Assembly (NCBI GenBank): GCA_016342385.1
Contig: JAEINM010000063.1
Location: 1-13,430, forward strand
Length of the DNA stretch: 13,430 nucleotides
Source of the DNA: Spirochaetaceae bacterium
GTDB lineage: Bacteria; Spirochaetota; Spirochaetia; DSM-2461
Reading direction: 5' to 3'
Part shown: positions 6,292 to 13,430 of the stretch, piece by piece
Position numbering within the stretch: position 1 is the first letter of the stretch
Layout: each line of letters begins with the position of its first letter
Translations under genes and position numbers: made by a program
The notes under the pieces: model-generated
What the model saw: only the letters and a program-made list of their open reading frames with translations
Told to the model about the DNA's origin: nothing
Databases searched by the model: none

Positions 6292-7017
6292 ATTCTCTAA
6301 CTTTCCCTGTATAAACGTACTTCCCGGATAGAGACTCAACATCATGCGGTAATTCCGTATGGCATCATCGGTTCTCCCAATAGCCACAAAAGCATCACCC
6401 AGGGCAGACAAAATAAAATATCGGTCTTCATCGGACAAATTATCACTTCTACTGAGATCTATGAGCATTTCTATCCCTTTTTCTTTATTCCCTCCGAATA
6501 GTCTGGGGGCATTCATTAGCCCCTGTGCCACAATGAGTGCGGCTCTGGCATTAGTGCTGTCCAGTTCAAGGGCTTTTTCTGCCTGTTTCTGAACATCAGA
6601 TGAGTGACTGATAATGTATCCCACACCTTTCTGGAGCATAATAAAACTGCCCGCATCGGAAATCAGTCGCCATCCCTCACTGTAGTTTTCATAATCCAGT
6701 GAGATTTTCGCCAGTTCCTGACTTTTTTCTAACTCTCTGATCGATTTCTTTTTCTCTTCTTGAAAAAACCATATTTGTCCACGAAGAAGAGCTGTCCTGG
6801 ACTTCCAGTAGAATTTATCCAGGCTGTCGGGTAACTGATCCAGAGTCCTGTCTATATCTGCCACTTTCTGAAGAGTTATCCCATATGAATCCTCTGCGTT
6901 AATCCACAGATTCACAATTTGTACATAATCCTGTGATATTTTTTGTATATCATTACTGTAGAGCAATGATAGACAGCTGATAAGAGAAAGTATGATCAAT
7001 TGTCTTTTTCTATTCAT
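6283..7017 (-). CDS. TPR periplasmic protein of the RND operon
   Basis: A 244-residue protein with an N-terminal signal (MNRKRQLIILSLISCLSLLYS, cleavage near residue 21). The rest is tetratricopeptide-like helices. The segments at residues 128-185 (KGVGYIISHSS, KALELDSTNARAALI, APRLFGGNKEKGIEML) and the C-terminal repeat (ALGDAFVAIGRTDDAIRNYRMML) are the clearest. The APRLFGG..KGIE stretch resembles TPR proteins of the TatT type known in spirochaetes and others found beside RND pumps. The start overlaps the pump stop codon as ATGA, with AGAGG 7 bases upstream, so the two are translationally coupled. It is probably a periplasmic scaffold or accessory subunit of the pump. Confidence 0.8.
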   Translation of the reverse strand: MNRKRQLIILSLISCLSLLYSNDIQKISQDYVQIVNLWINAEDSYGITLQKVADIDRTLDQLPDSLDKFYWKSRTALLRGQIWFFQEEKKKSIRELEKSQELAKISLDYENYSEGWRLISDAGSFIMLQKGVGYIISHSSDVQKQAEKALELDSTNARAALIVAQGLMNAPRLFGGNKEKGIEMLIDLSRSDNLSDEDRYFILSALGDAFVAIGRTDDAIRNYRMMLSLYPGSTFIQGKLENLQ

Positions 7018-10000
7018 TTTACGGCCTCTTTTTTACCGTATAACATTCCGTAAAATAGAGGAATGATGATTAAAGCAGTGAGTGTACTAAATAAAAGGCC
7101 GAATATTATGGTACTGGCCATGGGTTGCCAGACGACAGAAATACCGCCTATTCCCAATGCTGTTGGCAGCAGGCCGGCTATTGTTGTCAGAGAAGTCAGT
7201 ATAATCGGCCTCAATCTGGTTTCAGCCGCTGCAATGACTGCTTCGCCAACACTTTTTCCCTTCTTTCTCAGCTCATTAATGAAACTGATGAGAACAATGG
7301 CATCGTTGACCGCTATTCCCGCCAGGGCCACTCCGGCATAGAGTACAGTTGTACTGAATGGTGTTCCACTGATAAAGAGATAGAGTATTATTCCGGCAAA
7401 AGCCATGGGTACGGAAAAAAGAATGAGAAAGGGCTGTGTGTAGGATTTGAATTGTGTTCCCAGAATCAGATAAATGAGAAAAACACCAATGAGGAAGATC
7501 TGCAGTATCTGAAAGAGCAGTGTATTGAACTCGGCAAACTCACCACCGACTTCAAGAACCTGATCGGGATAGAGAAGAGAATACTCATTTTCTACCATAG
7601 TCGCAATAGATTCATTTATTTGAGGCACAGTCTCATTGCTGTAAGCCCCGGATGAAATAGATACCACCCGTTTCCCGTCAATTCTTTTTATTGTGCTCAG
7701 ACCATTGGCTTCTTCTATGTTAGCCACAGCGCTGAAGGGTATTCTTGTACCTCTGTTTGTGGGAATAAGCAACTGTTCCAATAGATCAGCACGGAATTTA
7801 CCCGCTCTTTCATATCTTACAATGACATCAATAGATTCGTTATCCTGAACAAAAGATGTGGCTTTTATTCCATCAACTGCAGCGCGTATATACTGGCCGA
7901 TAGAGAAGATGCTCAGCCCATAGGCCGATGCCCTTTCTTCATTGACTCTGATTCTCAACTCCGGAGAACCGCCGCTGAGGTCATCTTCTACATTGAGGAG
8001 CTCCGGATACCTTCCCAGCTCCTCTTTTATTCTGGATGAGACTATCTGCAGACCCTGTAGATCATCGCCGAATAATCTGAAACTTACAGGAGCAGACTGG
8101 GGGGGGCCATTCACTGCTTTTCTGAAGAAAACATTTTCCGGTCCCGCTATCTCTCTTGTCAACTCCCGGCTTTCGCCCATAATCTGTGATATGGATCGTT
8201 TTCTACCATCATTTTGTTCTGTCAGATCTACAAGAATCTGGGCAACATTGCCCTGACTGGTATTGCCGTCCTGTGACGATTGAAACCCTACAGAAGAACT
8301 AATAGAAACCACTTCTCCATTCCCGATCAAGGGAAAGAGAATTTCTTCATACTGCTGTACTATTTTATCTGTTCTGTCTCTGGTTGTACCGGAGGGCATC
8401 TCTATGTCAATATAAAAAAAAGTATAATCTTCGGCGCTGAAAAGATCCTGATTGAGAGTCCCCGCCAGACTGAGGAATAGAATCATAAGAGCAAGGGAAA
8501 TAAAGACAGTTCGCTTTTTTATTTTATAAAGTTTCTCAAGGAAATGTGTGTATTTTTTCTTAAAAGGATCGAAAAACCGTCCTTCTTTCCGCACTTTTTT
8601 GCCACCGGGCCATTCGGCATAATGAGAAGGGATAAAAACAAGTGCTTCAAAGGTGCTGGCTATCAGGGCAATTGATACTGTCAGAGGTATGACTCTGAGG
8701 AATTTTCCAATAGTTCCCGGAAGAATCATTAGGGGGAGAAAGGCTGCAACAGTTGTTGCCGTTGCAGCGATAACCGGAAGAACAACCTGATCAGTACCTT
8801 TAATTGCGGCATTTTCGCGAGTCAGATTATTCTGCTGCAGTCTGTAACTGTTCTCAATTAGTACAATAGCATGATCAACAATTAAGCCCAGTACAAGGAC
8901 GAGACCGAAGAGTGTATTGGAATTAAAGGTTTCTCCCATCAGATCGAGAATGATAAAGGTAATGGCAAATGTCAGGGGGATCCCCAGTGCTGTCATCAGA
9001 GCATTCCGCAATCCCACAAAGAAGAAGAGAATGAGTATCAGCAGTAGTAAACCGAATAGGGCATTATTGAGAAGAATATCCAGACTGGAGCGAATTTGTA
9101 CGGTAGAGTCATTTAATAGTGTCAGAGTTATGTCATCAGTCAGTTTCTTTTCCCATAGAGAGACTATTTTTTTTACATCTTCTGCAATTTTTACAGAATT
9201 CCCTTTGGGGATTTTTGTGATCCGCATGGTTACGGCAGTTTCTCCGTTAAATCGGGCTTCGCTTCCGTCATCCTCATATTCTTCACTAACTGAAGCAACA
9301 TCTCTTATATAAATAATCCCCCGCTGATTTTCACTTCTGCGAATAATGACATCACCGAAATCATTTACTTCATCCAGTTCTCCCACTGTTCTCACAAGGT
9401 AATCCCTTGTTTCTGTGCTCACCGTTCCTCCGGGAACATTCAGATTCCTCGACTGTAGTATCCTCACTATTTCATCGAGTGTTAAACCGAGATTATCCAG
9501 ACGATCCTGATCAACTGTCACAGCAACCTGCTTATCTCGTGCACCGACCAGATCAACAGTGGAAACCTCATTTATTCTTTTAATTTCATCGGACATTTTT
9601 TCAGCCGTTTTCACAAGTGTTTCATATTCCACATCACCCGATAAGACTACTTCTATAACAGGAGCGAAATCATTGGACGAAAATGAACTGATATTTTCCT
9701 GAAGAGCATCAGCGGGCAGACGGACTCTGCTGAATCGGGTCCGCACATCCTGGAAGAGTTTATCAAATCTTTCCTGCTTGATATTGCTCTCGAATCTGAT
9801 TGAAACAACAGCGACTCCTTCACTGGACACAGATTGTATTTCATCTACATCATCAAGACCCTGCATCTCATTTTCTACAGGTATGGAAATTAACTGTTCT
9901 ATGTCTTCGGCTCCAACACCGGGATAGGGCACAGTTATAAACACCCAGTAAAAAGGGACTTCGGCAAATTGTTCCTGGGGCAATCGCCGTAGACTGAAAA

Positions 10001-10076
10001 AACCCATAACCAGAAGAGAAACCATCAGAATATTTATCAGTACTCCGTTTTTTACGGAAAATGTTCCCAGTGTCAT
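7014..10076 (-). CDS. RND efflux pump inner-membrane subunit
   Basis: About 1,020 residues, with 12 expected membrane helices and two large periplasmic loops, the normal size for AcrB-type pumps. I place the start at ATG 10076: AGGAG (10084-10088) is 7 bases upstream and the codon overlaps the adaptor stop as ATGA. An ATG 6 bases earlier has almost no gap to that site. The TM4 motif reads GLIVDHAIVLIEN, so AcrB Asp407 is kept (Asp401 here) but Asp408 is His402. TM10 reads GIAVNDAIVLISF, with Asn924 and Asp925 where AcrB has Lys940-Asn941. The proton relay therefore follows the VDH/VND variant rather than AcrB. The substrate cannot be predicted. No TolC-like outer-membrane factor is in the operon. 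Confidence 0.95.
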   Translation of the reverse strand: MTLGTFSVKNGVLINILMVSLLVMGFFSLRRLPQEQFAEVPFYWVFITVPYPGVGAEDIEQLISIPVENEMQGLDDVDEIQSVSSEGVAVVSIRFESNIKQERFDKLFQDVRTRFSRVRLPADALQENISSFSSNDFAPVIEVVLSGDVEYETLVKTAEKMSDEIKRINEVSTVDLVGARDKQVAVTVDQDRLDNLGLTLDEIVRILQSRNLNVPGGTVSTETRDYLVRTVGELDEVNDFGDVIIRRSENQRGIIYIRDVASVSEEYEDDGSEARFNGETAVTMRITKIPKGNSVKIAEDVKKIVSLWEKKLTDDITLTLLNDSTVQIRSSLDILLNNALFGLLLLILILFFFVGLRNALMTALGIPLTFAITFIILDLMGETFNSNTLFGLVLVLGLIVDHAIVLIENSYRLQQNNLTRENAAIKGTDQVVLPVIAATATTVAAFLPLMILPGTIGKFLRVIPLTVSIALIASTFEALVFIPSHYAEWPGGKKVRKEGRFFDPFKKKYTHFLEKLYKIKKRTVFISLALMILFLSLAGTLNQDLFSAEDYTFFYIDIEMPSGTTRDRTDKIVQQYEEILFPLIGNGEVVSISSSVGFQSSQDGNTSQGNVAQILVDLTEQNDGRKRSISQIMGESRELTREIAGPENVFFRKAVNGPPQSAPVSFRLFGDDLQGLQIVSSRIKEELGRYPELLNVEDDLSGGSPELRIRVNEERASAYGLSIFSIGQYIRAAVDGIKATSFVQDNESIDVIVRYERAGKFRADLLEQLLIPTNRGTRIPFSAVANIEEANGLSTIKRIDGKRVVSISSGAYSNETVPQINESIATMVENEYSLLYPDQVLEVGGEFAEFNTLLFQILQIFLIGVFLIYLILGTQFKSYTQPFLILFSVPMAFAGIILYLFISGTPFSTTVLYAGVALAGIAVNDAIVLISFINELRKKGKSVGEAVIAAAETRLRPIILTSLTTIAGLLPTALGIGGISVVWQPMASTIIFGLLFSTLTALIIIPLFYGMLYGKKEAVK

Positions 10077-11173
10077 CGCCATTCTCCTGTTGTACCAACT
10101 ATGGTCGGCTCTACGGAATAATCATTTCCCAGTGATGAGAGGGCACTGACAATGAGAATTTCACCTTTTTCAAGGCCACTCACCACAACACTATGACCTC
10201 CTAAGGCCTCTCCTTTCTCTATGGGTTTAATCCGGGTTTTATTATCCTCGGCCACAATTACAGATTCTTTCCGGTCCCGTATGACAATGGCCGAAGAGGG
10301 GATAATGATCTGATTTGTCTCGTCAAGAGTATTGATTCTGACTCTGCCGGACAGACCTGATCTCATATTTAAACCGGGTTTATTGTCCCAGCTTATCAAT
10401 ACGGGAAAACTTCCTGTCGACGGATCTGTCCCGGTTCCTATGGCCTCTACTTCAGCATCTATGGTTTCTCTATTGAATCCGCTATTAATCATTACCTCGG
10501 CTTTAATCCCGGCTTTAATCAGATTCACTTGTCTTTCTCCCACAGAGATTTCCATTTTCATAGAACTTGTATCGATAATTCTGGCAACGGGAATACCGGG
10601 AGTCAGAAAATTCCCTTCACTGAGGCTGTTTCCTATAAGGGCAACTGAACCGTCAAAAGGAGATCGTATCGCCGTATCCTCAAAGGCCTTGGCCGCTGAT
10701 TCATAAGCGTTTTGTGCCTGAAGCAGACGGGAACGGGCACTATTGTAATCACTTCTGGAATAGCCTCCGGTTTTATATGAACTTTCAATTGCCTGAAAAT
10801 CGAGTTTATTCGATTCGTACTGTAGTAAGGCGAGGTCTCTATTTAAAAGGGCCATCCGATCTTCCACTTTCAGCAGAATATCTCCTGCTTTAACAGTCTG
10901 TCCCGGAATGACTTTCATCTCTGTAATTTTCCCCTGAGTTTCAGAGACAGCCCAGGCTTCTTTTCTTCCGTAGATAATCCCCGATGCTTCAATATAGGGG
11001 ATTAATTTTCCTTCAGTGACTTCAAGAGCTTCAACTGAAATGGGGAGGACATTTTCCCCGGGGGTCCAGGTAGCGGAGCTGGTCATCTCAGATTCAGGTT
11101 TTTCAGAACATGATGAATATATCAATGTCATTAAAACTAGTGTGGTTATTAAGGTTATTCTCTTTTTAAGCAT
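10073..11173 (-). CDS. RND periplasmic adaptor lipoprotein (HlyD/AcrA-like)
   Basis: A 366-residue protein. Residues 1-22 are a lipoprotein signal ending YSSC; this relaxed lipobox fits spirochaete rules, giving lipidated Cys22. The order is that of membrane fusion proteins: first lipoyl half at about 72-105 (GKITEMKVIPGQTVKAGDILLKVED), an alpha-hairpin at about 106-165, second lipoyl half with AIRSPFDGSV (169-177), then beta-barrel and membrane-proximal domains with GLNMRSGLSGRVRI and the ending GLEKGEILIVSAL. It links the inner-membrane pump to an outer-membrane channel. AAGGAAAT precedes the ATG. It follows the regulator gene after 21 bases and overlaps the pump start by 4 bases (ATGA). 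Confidence 0.92.
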   Translation of the reverse strand: MLKKRITLITTLVLMTLIYSSCSEKPESEMTSSATWTPGENVLPISVEALEVTEGKLIPYIEASGIIYGRKEAWAVSETQGKITEMKVIPGQTVKAGDILLKVEDRMALLNRDLALLQYESNKLDFQAIESSYKTGGYSRSDYNSARSRLLQAQNAYESAAKAFEDTAIRSPFDGSVALIGNSLSEGNFLTPGIPVARIIDTSSMKMEISVGERQVNLIKAGIKAEVMINSGFNRETIDAEVEAIGTGTDPSTGSFPVLISWDNKPGLNMRSGLSGRVRINTLDETNQIIIPSSAIVIRDRKESVIVAEDNKTRIKPIEKGEALGGHSVVVSGLEKGEILIVSALSSLGNDYSVEPTIVGTTGEWR

Positions 11174-11194
11174 ATTTATTTCCTTTTTTCCTAT

Positions 11195-12097
11195 TTAAAG
11201 AGTAGTCAGTTTTTCCTCTATATTTTGTAAACCCAAAACAGTCTCATATCCCTCAATTATAGTTGAAGCGTAATGGATTACCTTTGTATATTTCAATTTA
11301 TAAGATACATCTGCCCCTTTTCCGCCAATTATAATAGGGCAGTGAATATCTCTGCTCATGTCAATTTTCTGAAGATAGGCATCTAGCCCGGCTTGAAAAA
11401 GATCCATAGATATGGAAATACTTATAACAGTCGGGGCGATTTTCTCAGCCATAGACAGTAAATCGTTAATCGGTACATCGGTGCCGATAAAATAGGTTTT
11501 CCAGCCTCTGTTTTTTAATAATTGAGAAAGCATAAACAATACAATGTCATGCTTATCTGAAGGGGCGCAGAATCCCATCCAGACATTTTTACATTTACTG
11601 TCAATTAATGGACTATTATTTTCTGAAGCAGATAGAAGCGTTATAAGCTCTCTGATTTTGGCGCTGATCAAATGTTCTTCCCATATGGAGATTTCACCGT
11701 TCTGCCATTTATCTCCGGTTTCTTTTAATAAAGGTATCAATATTGTAGTAAAAGTCTTTTCTAAGGTTAAACCATTTGTTTTTTTCCAACCATTAATATA
11801 AGCCCGGCATTCTTTTAGGGAATTATTTAAAAGCAAAGATATAAGCTGCTTTAGGTTGAATGGCATATTAGTGGAAATATCCTGTTTTAGATTGTAACCA
11901 CTGAAGAGAAGATCGGGAGAAATCCCGAGATTTTCTGCCAGTATAATAATTGTTTTTTCGCCGGGAAACCTTGTCCCTCTTTCGTAGTTAGCAATATTTA
12001 CCTGTCCGACTCCGGATTTGTCTCCCAGGGATGTCTGTGTTAGTCCTCGCCTTTTTCGGTAAAATTTTAAATTTTTAGCAAATATTCCATATTCCAT
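11195..12097 (-). CDS. XRE HTH / CarH-like cobalamin-binding transcription regulator
   Basis: A 300-residue fusion. Residues 5-65 are an XRE/Cro helix-turn-helix (LTQTSLGDKSGVGQVNIANYERG, then ISPDLLF). Residues 80-160 resemble the helical cap of B12 sensors and contain W131-x9-E141-H142, the signature that contacts adenosylcobalamin in CarH. Residues 170-285 are a B12-binding Rossmann domain: D181-K-H183 with His183 as predicted lower cobalt ligand, Val186 at the usual Gly, then 41 residues to S228-I-S230 and 27 more to G258-G259. That spacing matches the DxHxxG(x41)SxL(x26-28)GG pattern. Known CarH/LitR proteins use a MerR-type domain, so the XRE swap is notable. It heads the pump operon. 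There is no Shine-Dalgarno sequence, and a -10-like box lies 6 bases before the ATG. Confidence 0.88.
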   Translation of the reverse strand: MEYGIFAKNLKFYRKRRGLTQTSLGDKSGVGQVNIANYERGTRFPGEKTIIILAENLGISPDLLFSGYNLKQDISTNMPFNLKQLISLLLNNSLKECRAYINGWKKTNGLTLEKTFTTILIPLLKETGDKWQNGEISIWEEHLISAKIRELITLLSASENNSPLIDSKCKNVWMGFCAPSDKHDIVLFMLSQLLKNRGWKTYFIGTDVPINDLLSMAEKIAPTVISISISMDLFQAGLDAYLQKIDMSRDIHCPIIIGGKGADVSYKLKYTKVIHYASTIIEGYETVLGLQNIEEKLTTL

Positions 12098-12103
12098 AAT
12101 TTT

Positions 12104-12132
12104 AATATAACATATAGTAATAAAATTAGCAA
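12104..12132 (-). promoter_or_regulatory. Promoter of the regulator-efflux operon (possibly leaderless)
   Basis: On the minus strand TTGCTA (12127-12132) and TATATT (12104-12109) are 17 bases apart. The -10-like box ends 6 bases before the regulator ATG, so transcription would start at or next to the start codon. The absence of any ribosome binding site agrees with a leaderless message. This is predicted from sequence only. Confidence 0.4.
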
Positions 12133-12137
12133 TTAAA

Positions 12138-12166
12138 TTGACATAATTACATAATGTAATTATTGT
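12138..12166 (+). promoter_or_regulatory. Promoter of the divergent outer-membrane protein gene
   Basis: A consensus TTGACA (12138-12143), a 17-base spacer and TATTGT (12161-12166), followed after 20 bases by the ATG with an AGAAGAGG ribosome binding site. The spacer is filled by a perfect palindrome (listed separately). Confidence 0.6.
12143..12163. promoter_or_regulatory. 21 bp perfect palindromic operator candidate
   Basis: The arms ATAATTACAT and ATGTAATTAT are exact reverse complements around a single central A. The palindrome spans from the last base of the -35 box to the first bases of the -10 box of the rightward promoter. It lies about 10 bases upstream of the -35-like box of the leftward regulator promoter. 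A dimeric helix-turn-helix protein bound here would block RNA polymerase. The adjacent XRE-B12 regulator is the obvious candidate, but this is inference. Confidence 0.6.
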
Positions 12167-12186
12167 TTATGGAGAAGAGGTATAAA

Positions 12187-12999
12187 ATGAAAAAGAATAT
12201 TATTTTATCTATTTTAGCTATTTCATTTGTAACAGCAATTTATTCTCAGTCAAATATCCAAGTGGATATATCGGCAGAAGCGGGTTTCACTGGAATTCTC
12301 ACGCATGTCATTCAATCGGGAAGTTCAACAGATAAAGGAGATACTTTTAATTATGTAAAACAGGGTAACCAGGATACACTTATTCCCTTTACCCGCTTTC
12401 AGGCCGATTTATCCCTTTTTAAAAGACATCACCTGATATTTCTCTATCAGCCTCTGACAATTGAAACCCGGGCTCCCATTGCCGGTAATTTCAGATATGA
12501 TTCTATCGACTACACTCCGTCAGATGGATTTCTCGATTTAACCTATGCTTTTGACTTTTGGAGATTTTCCTATTTATTTGATATCATCGAGCCCGGTGGA
12601 TTCTTTCTCAGTGCCGGTATATCTCTGCAAATTCGAAACGCTTCCATTATATTTAAAGCCAGTGATAGTCTGAAAGGATCAGTTACAGACAATATCGGAC
12701 CTGTGCCGATAATTAAATTGCGTTTAGGTTATGAATGGGGCAATGGTTTGTTTGTCCTTTTTGATGGGGATGGATTTTATGCCAGTAATAAATTCCTCAA
12801 TGGTGCTGACTATCCGTTTATGGGGTATATATATGACCTTTCCCTTCGAGGTGGATATGAATTTAATGATTCAACCTCTTTATTCCTCAATCTCCGGTTT
12901 TTAGGTGGAGGAGCGGAAGGAACAAATGATATAGATCAATACACTTATAATGATCTTCACACTTTCGGTTTGACTTTGGGCTATGTTCTACATTTGTGA
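12187..12999 (+). CDS. Predicted outer-membrane beta-barrel protein
   Basis: From ATG 12187 the product is 270 residues. AGAGG lies 6 bases upstream; an in-frame TTG at 12163 falls inside the promoter and is rejected. Residues 1-20 form a signal peptide (MKKNIILSILAISFVTAIYS). The rest alternates aromatic and polar residues in short strands split by Gly/Asp/Asn turns (for example RLGYEWGNGLFVLFDGDGF, LSLRGGYEFNDSTSLFLNL) and ends TFGLTLGYVLHL, typical of outer-membrane barrels. It is not TolC-like. It is divergent from the B12-type regulator and shares its control region, so it may be a target or partner of the efflux operon. The exact function is unknown. Confidence 0.7.
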   Translation: MKKNIILSILAISFVTAIYSQSNIQVDISAEAGFTGILTHVIQSGSSTDKGDTFNYVKQGNQDTLIPFTRFQADLSLFKRHHLIFLYQPLTIETRAPIAGNFRYDSIDYTPSDGFLDLTYAFDFWRFSYLFDIIEPGGFFLSAGISLQIRNASIIFKASDSLKGSVTDNIGPVPIIKLRLGYEWGNGLFVLFDGDGFYASNKFLNGADYPFMGYIYDLSLRGGYEFNDSTSLFLNLRFLGGGAEGTNDIDQYTYNDLHTFGLTLGYVLHL

Positions 13000-13007
13000 A
13001 GTTTAAA

Positions 13008-13036
13008 TTGACAGTTATCTGGCCAGCAACTATGTT
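13008..13036 (+). promoter_or_regulatory. Orphan promoter-like sequence beside the insertion sequence
   Basis: TTGACA (13008-13013), a 17-base spacer and TATGTT (13031-13036) form a good-looking promoter pointing right, starting 9 bases after the barrel gene. The insertion-sequence end begins about 39 bases later, and no rightward gene follows, so its original target may have been separated by the insertion. Confidence 0.35.
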
Positions 13037-13226
13037 TTAAGGGAATAGGTTTTATAATATTTTATACTATACTAGAGCCTGTCCCAAAACGGTCTAATTT
13101 CCCCAATGCGCAGAATTAAGAAATTTCGATCTATTATCGAAGTCATTTTCCCCACGTGGTTTGTCTTTATTTACCCTGTACCCGGCTATAAACCTTATGG
13201 GAACAGAATAAATCGAGTCTTTGGAC

Positions 13227-13262
13227 AGACCTGTCCTATGCGTTGTAACTGGGTACAGGTCT
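13227..13262. terminator. Hairpin after the transposase gene
   Basis: AGACCTGT (13227-13234) and ACAGGTCT (13255-13262) are exact reverse complements, directly against the transposase stop codon on the minus-strand side. The loop is 20 bases and there is no T tract in the transposase direction, so termination is uncertain. GGGTACAGG (13251-13259) can also pair with CCTGTACCC (13175-13183), giving a competing stem. Confidence 0.35.
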
Positions 13263-13430
13263 TTATGCTCTTAAAGCGATTTCTTCTTCAATTTCCTGTC
13301 GTTTTTGGGCAGCCATGGAAGCCAGTTTCCAGAGATTATGCGACAGAATACACCATTCAATCCGAACCTTGCGATGATTAAATCCTTTGCTTCTCAGAGG
13401 TTTCCCAAGATAGGCATTTTTGAAAATCCC
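13263..13430 (-). CDS. Transposase C-terminus (cut by window edge)
   Basis: The last 55 codons of a leftward gene, in frame from base 13430 to TAA at 13263-13265. The residues include KNAYLGKPLRSKGFNHRK and RIEWCILSHNLWKLASMAA. A W-C-x-L-x-HNL-x-KLA ending is typical of DDE transposase C-terminal helices in IS1182/ISNCY-like groups. The catalytic core lies outside the window, so activity and family are open. Confidence 0.7.
   Translation of the reverse strand, partial: GIFKNAYLGKPLRSKGFNHRKVRIEWCILSHNLWKLASMAAQKRQEIEEEIALRA

Larger units (their letters stand above)
13075..13430 (-). mobile_element. Insertion sequence end (element continues past window)
   Basis: The predicted terminal repeat GAGCCTGTCCCAAAAC (13075-13090) has the CTGTCCCAAAA core seen at the ends of IS1182-type and related elements. 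It is preceded by CTAG (13072-13075), which may be part of a short palindromic target duplication. The transposase C-terminus lies inward. About 170 bases of non-coding element DNA with inverted repeats separate the end from the transposase stop. The other end is outside the window, so family and target duplication cannot be confirmed. Confidence 0.7.

Noticed and set aside
7125..7655. Long open frame (176 codons) on + inside the RND gene
   Set aside because: It is antisense to well-conserved pump sequence and its product has no domain character.
13106..13381. Open frame of 91 codons on + in the insertion-sequence end
   Set aside because: It runs across the terminal non-coding part and antisense to the transposase C-terminus, which has a clear protein signature on the minus strand.

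Overview
The window looks like chromosomal DNA from a free-living or host-associated spirochaete. The reasons are its AT-rich coding style, a relaxed spirochaete-type lipobox on the efflux adaptor, and an RND pump paired with a TPR periplasmic protein. This assignment is inferred from protein character, since there is no rRNA or other marker gene here.

Left part (1 to about 4,100, all genes on +): an AT-rich accessory region. It holds a RelE/ParE-type toxin cut by the left edge, a Phd-type antitoxin with a COG1569-like PIN toxin, a lipoprotein alpha/beta hydrolase, a FitA-like/VapC pair, and a membrane-protein gene split by one in-frame TAG. Two related palindromic elements (316-474 and 1319-1418) separate the first three blocks. 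Their layout resembles integron gene cassettes with attC sites, but no integrase is visible.

Middle part (4,162-6,291): a leftward NapH-type polyferredoxin membrane protein, then a rightward DinB-like protein and a small cysteine-containing protein. The polyferredoxin has a TATAAT box very close to its ATG and an inverted repeat just upstream.

Right part (6,283-12,999): the most interesting block. A leftward operon runs from an XRE helix-turn-helix protein fused to a CarH-like cobalamin-binding module, through an RND adaptor lipoprotein and an RND pump, to a TPR protein. Spacing is tight (a 21 bp gap, then two 4 bp ATGA overlaps). A predicted outer-membrane beta-barrel gene is divergent from the regulator. 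A perfect 21 bp palindrome fills the spacer between the TTGACA and TATTGT boxes of the barrel gene's predicted promoter. Together these suggest a B12- and possibly light-responsive envelope/efflux regulon, which is an inference from motifs.

Right edge (13,075-13,430): the end of an insertion sequence with the C-terminus of a leftward transposase. It lies just downstream of a promoter-like sequence that has no gene left to drive.
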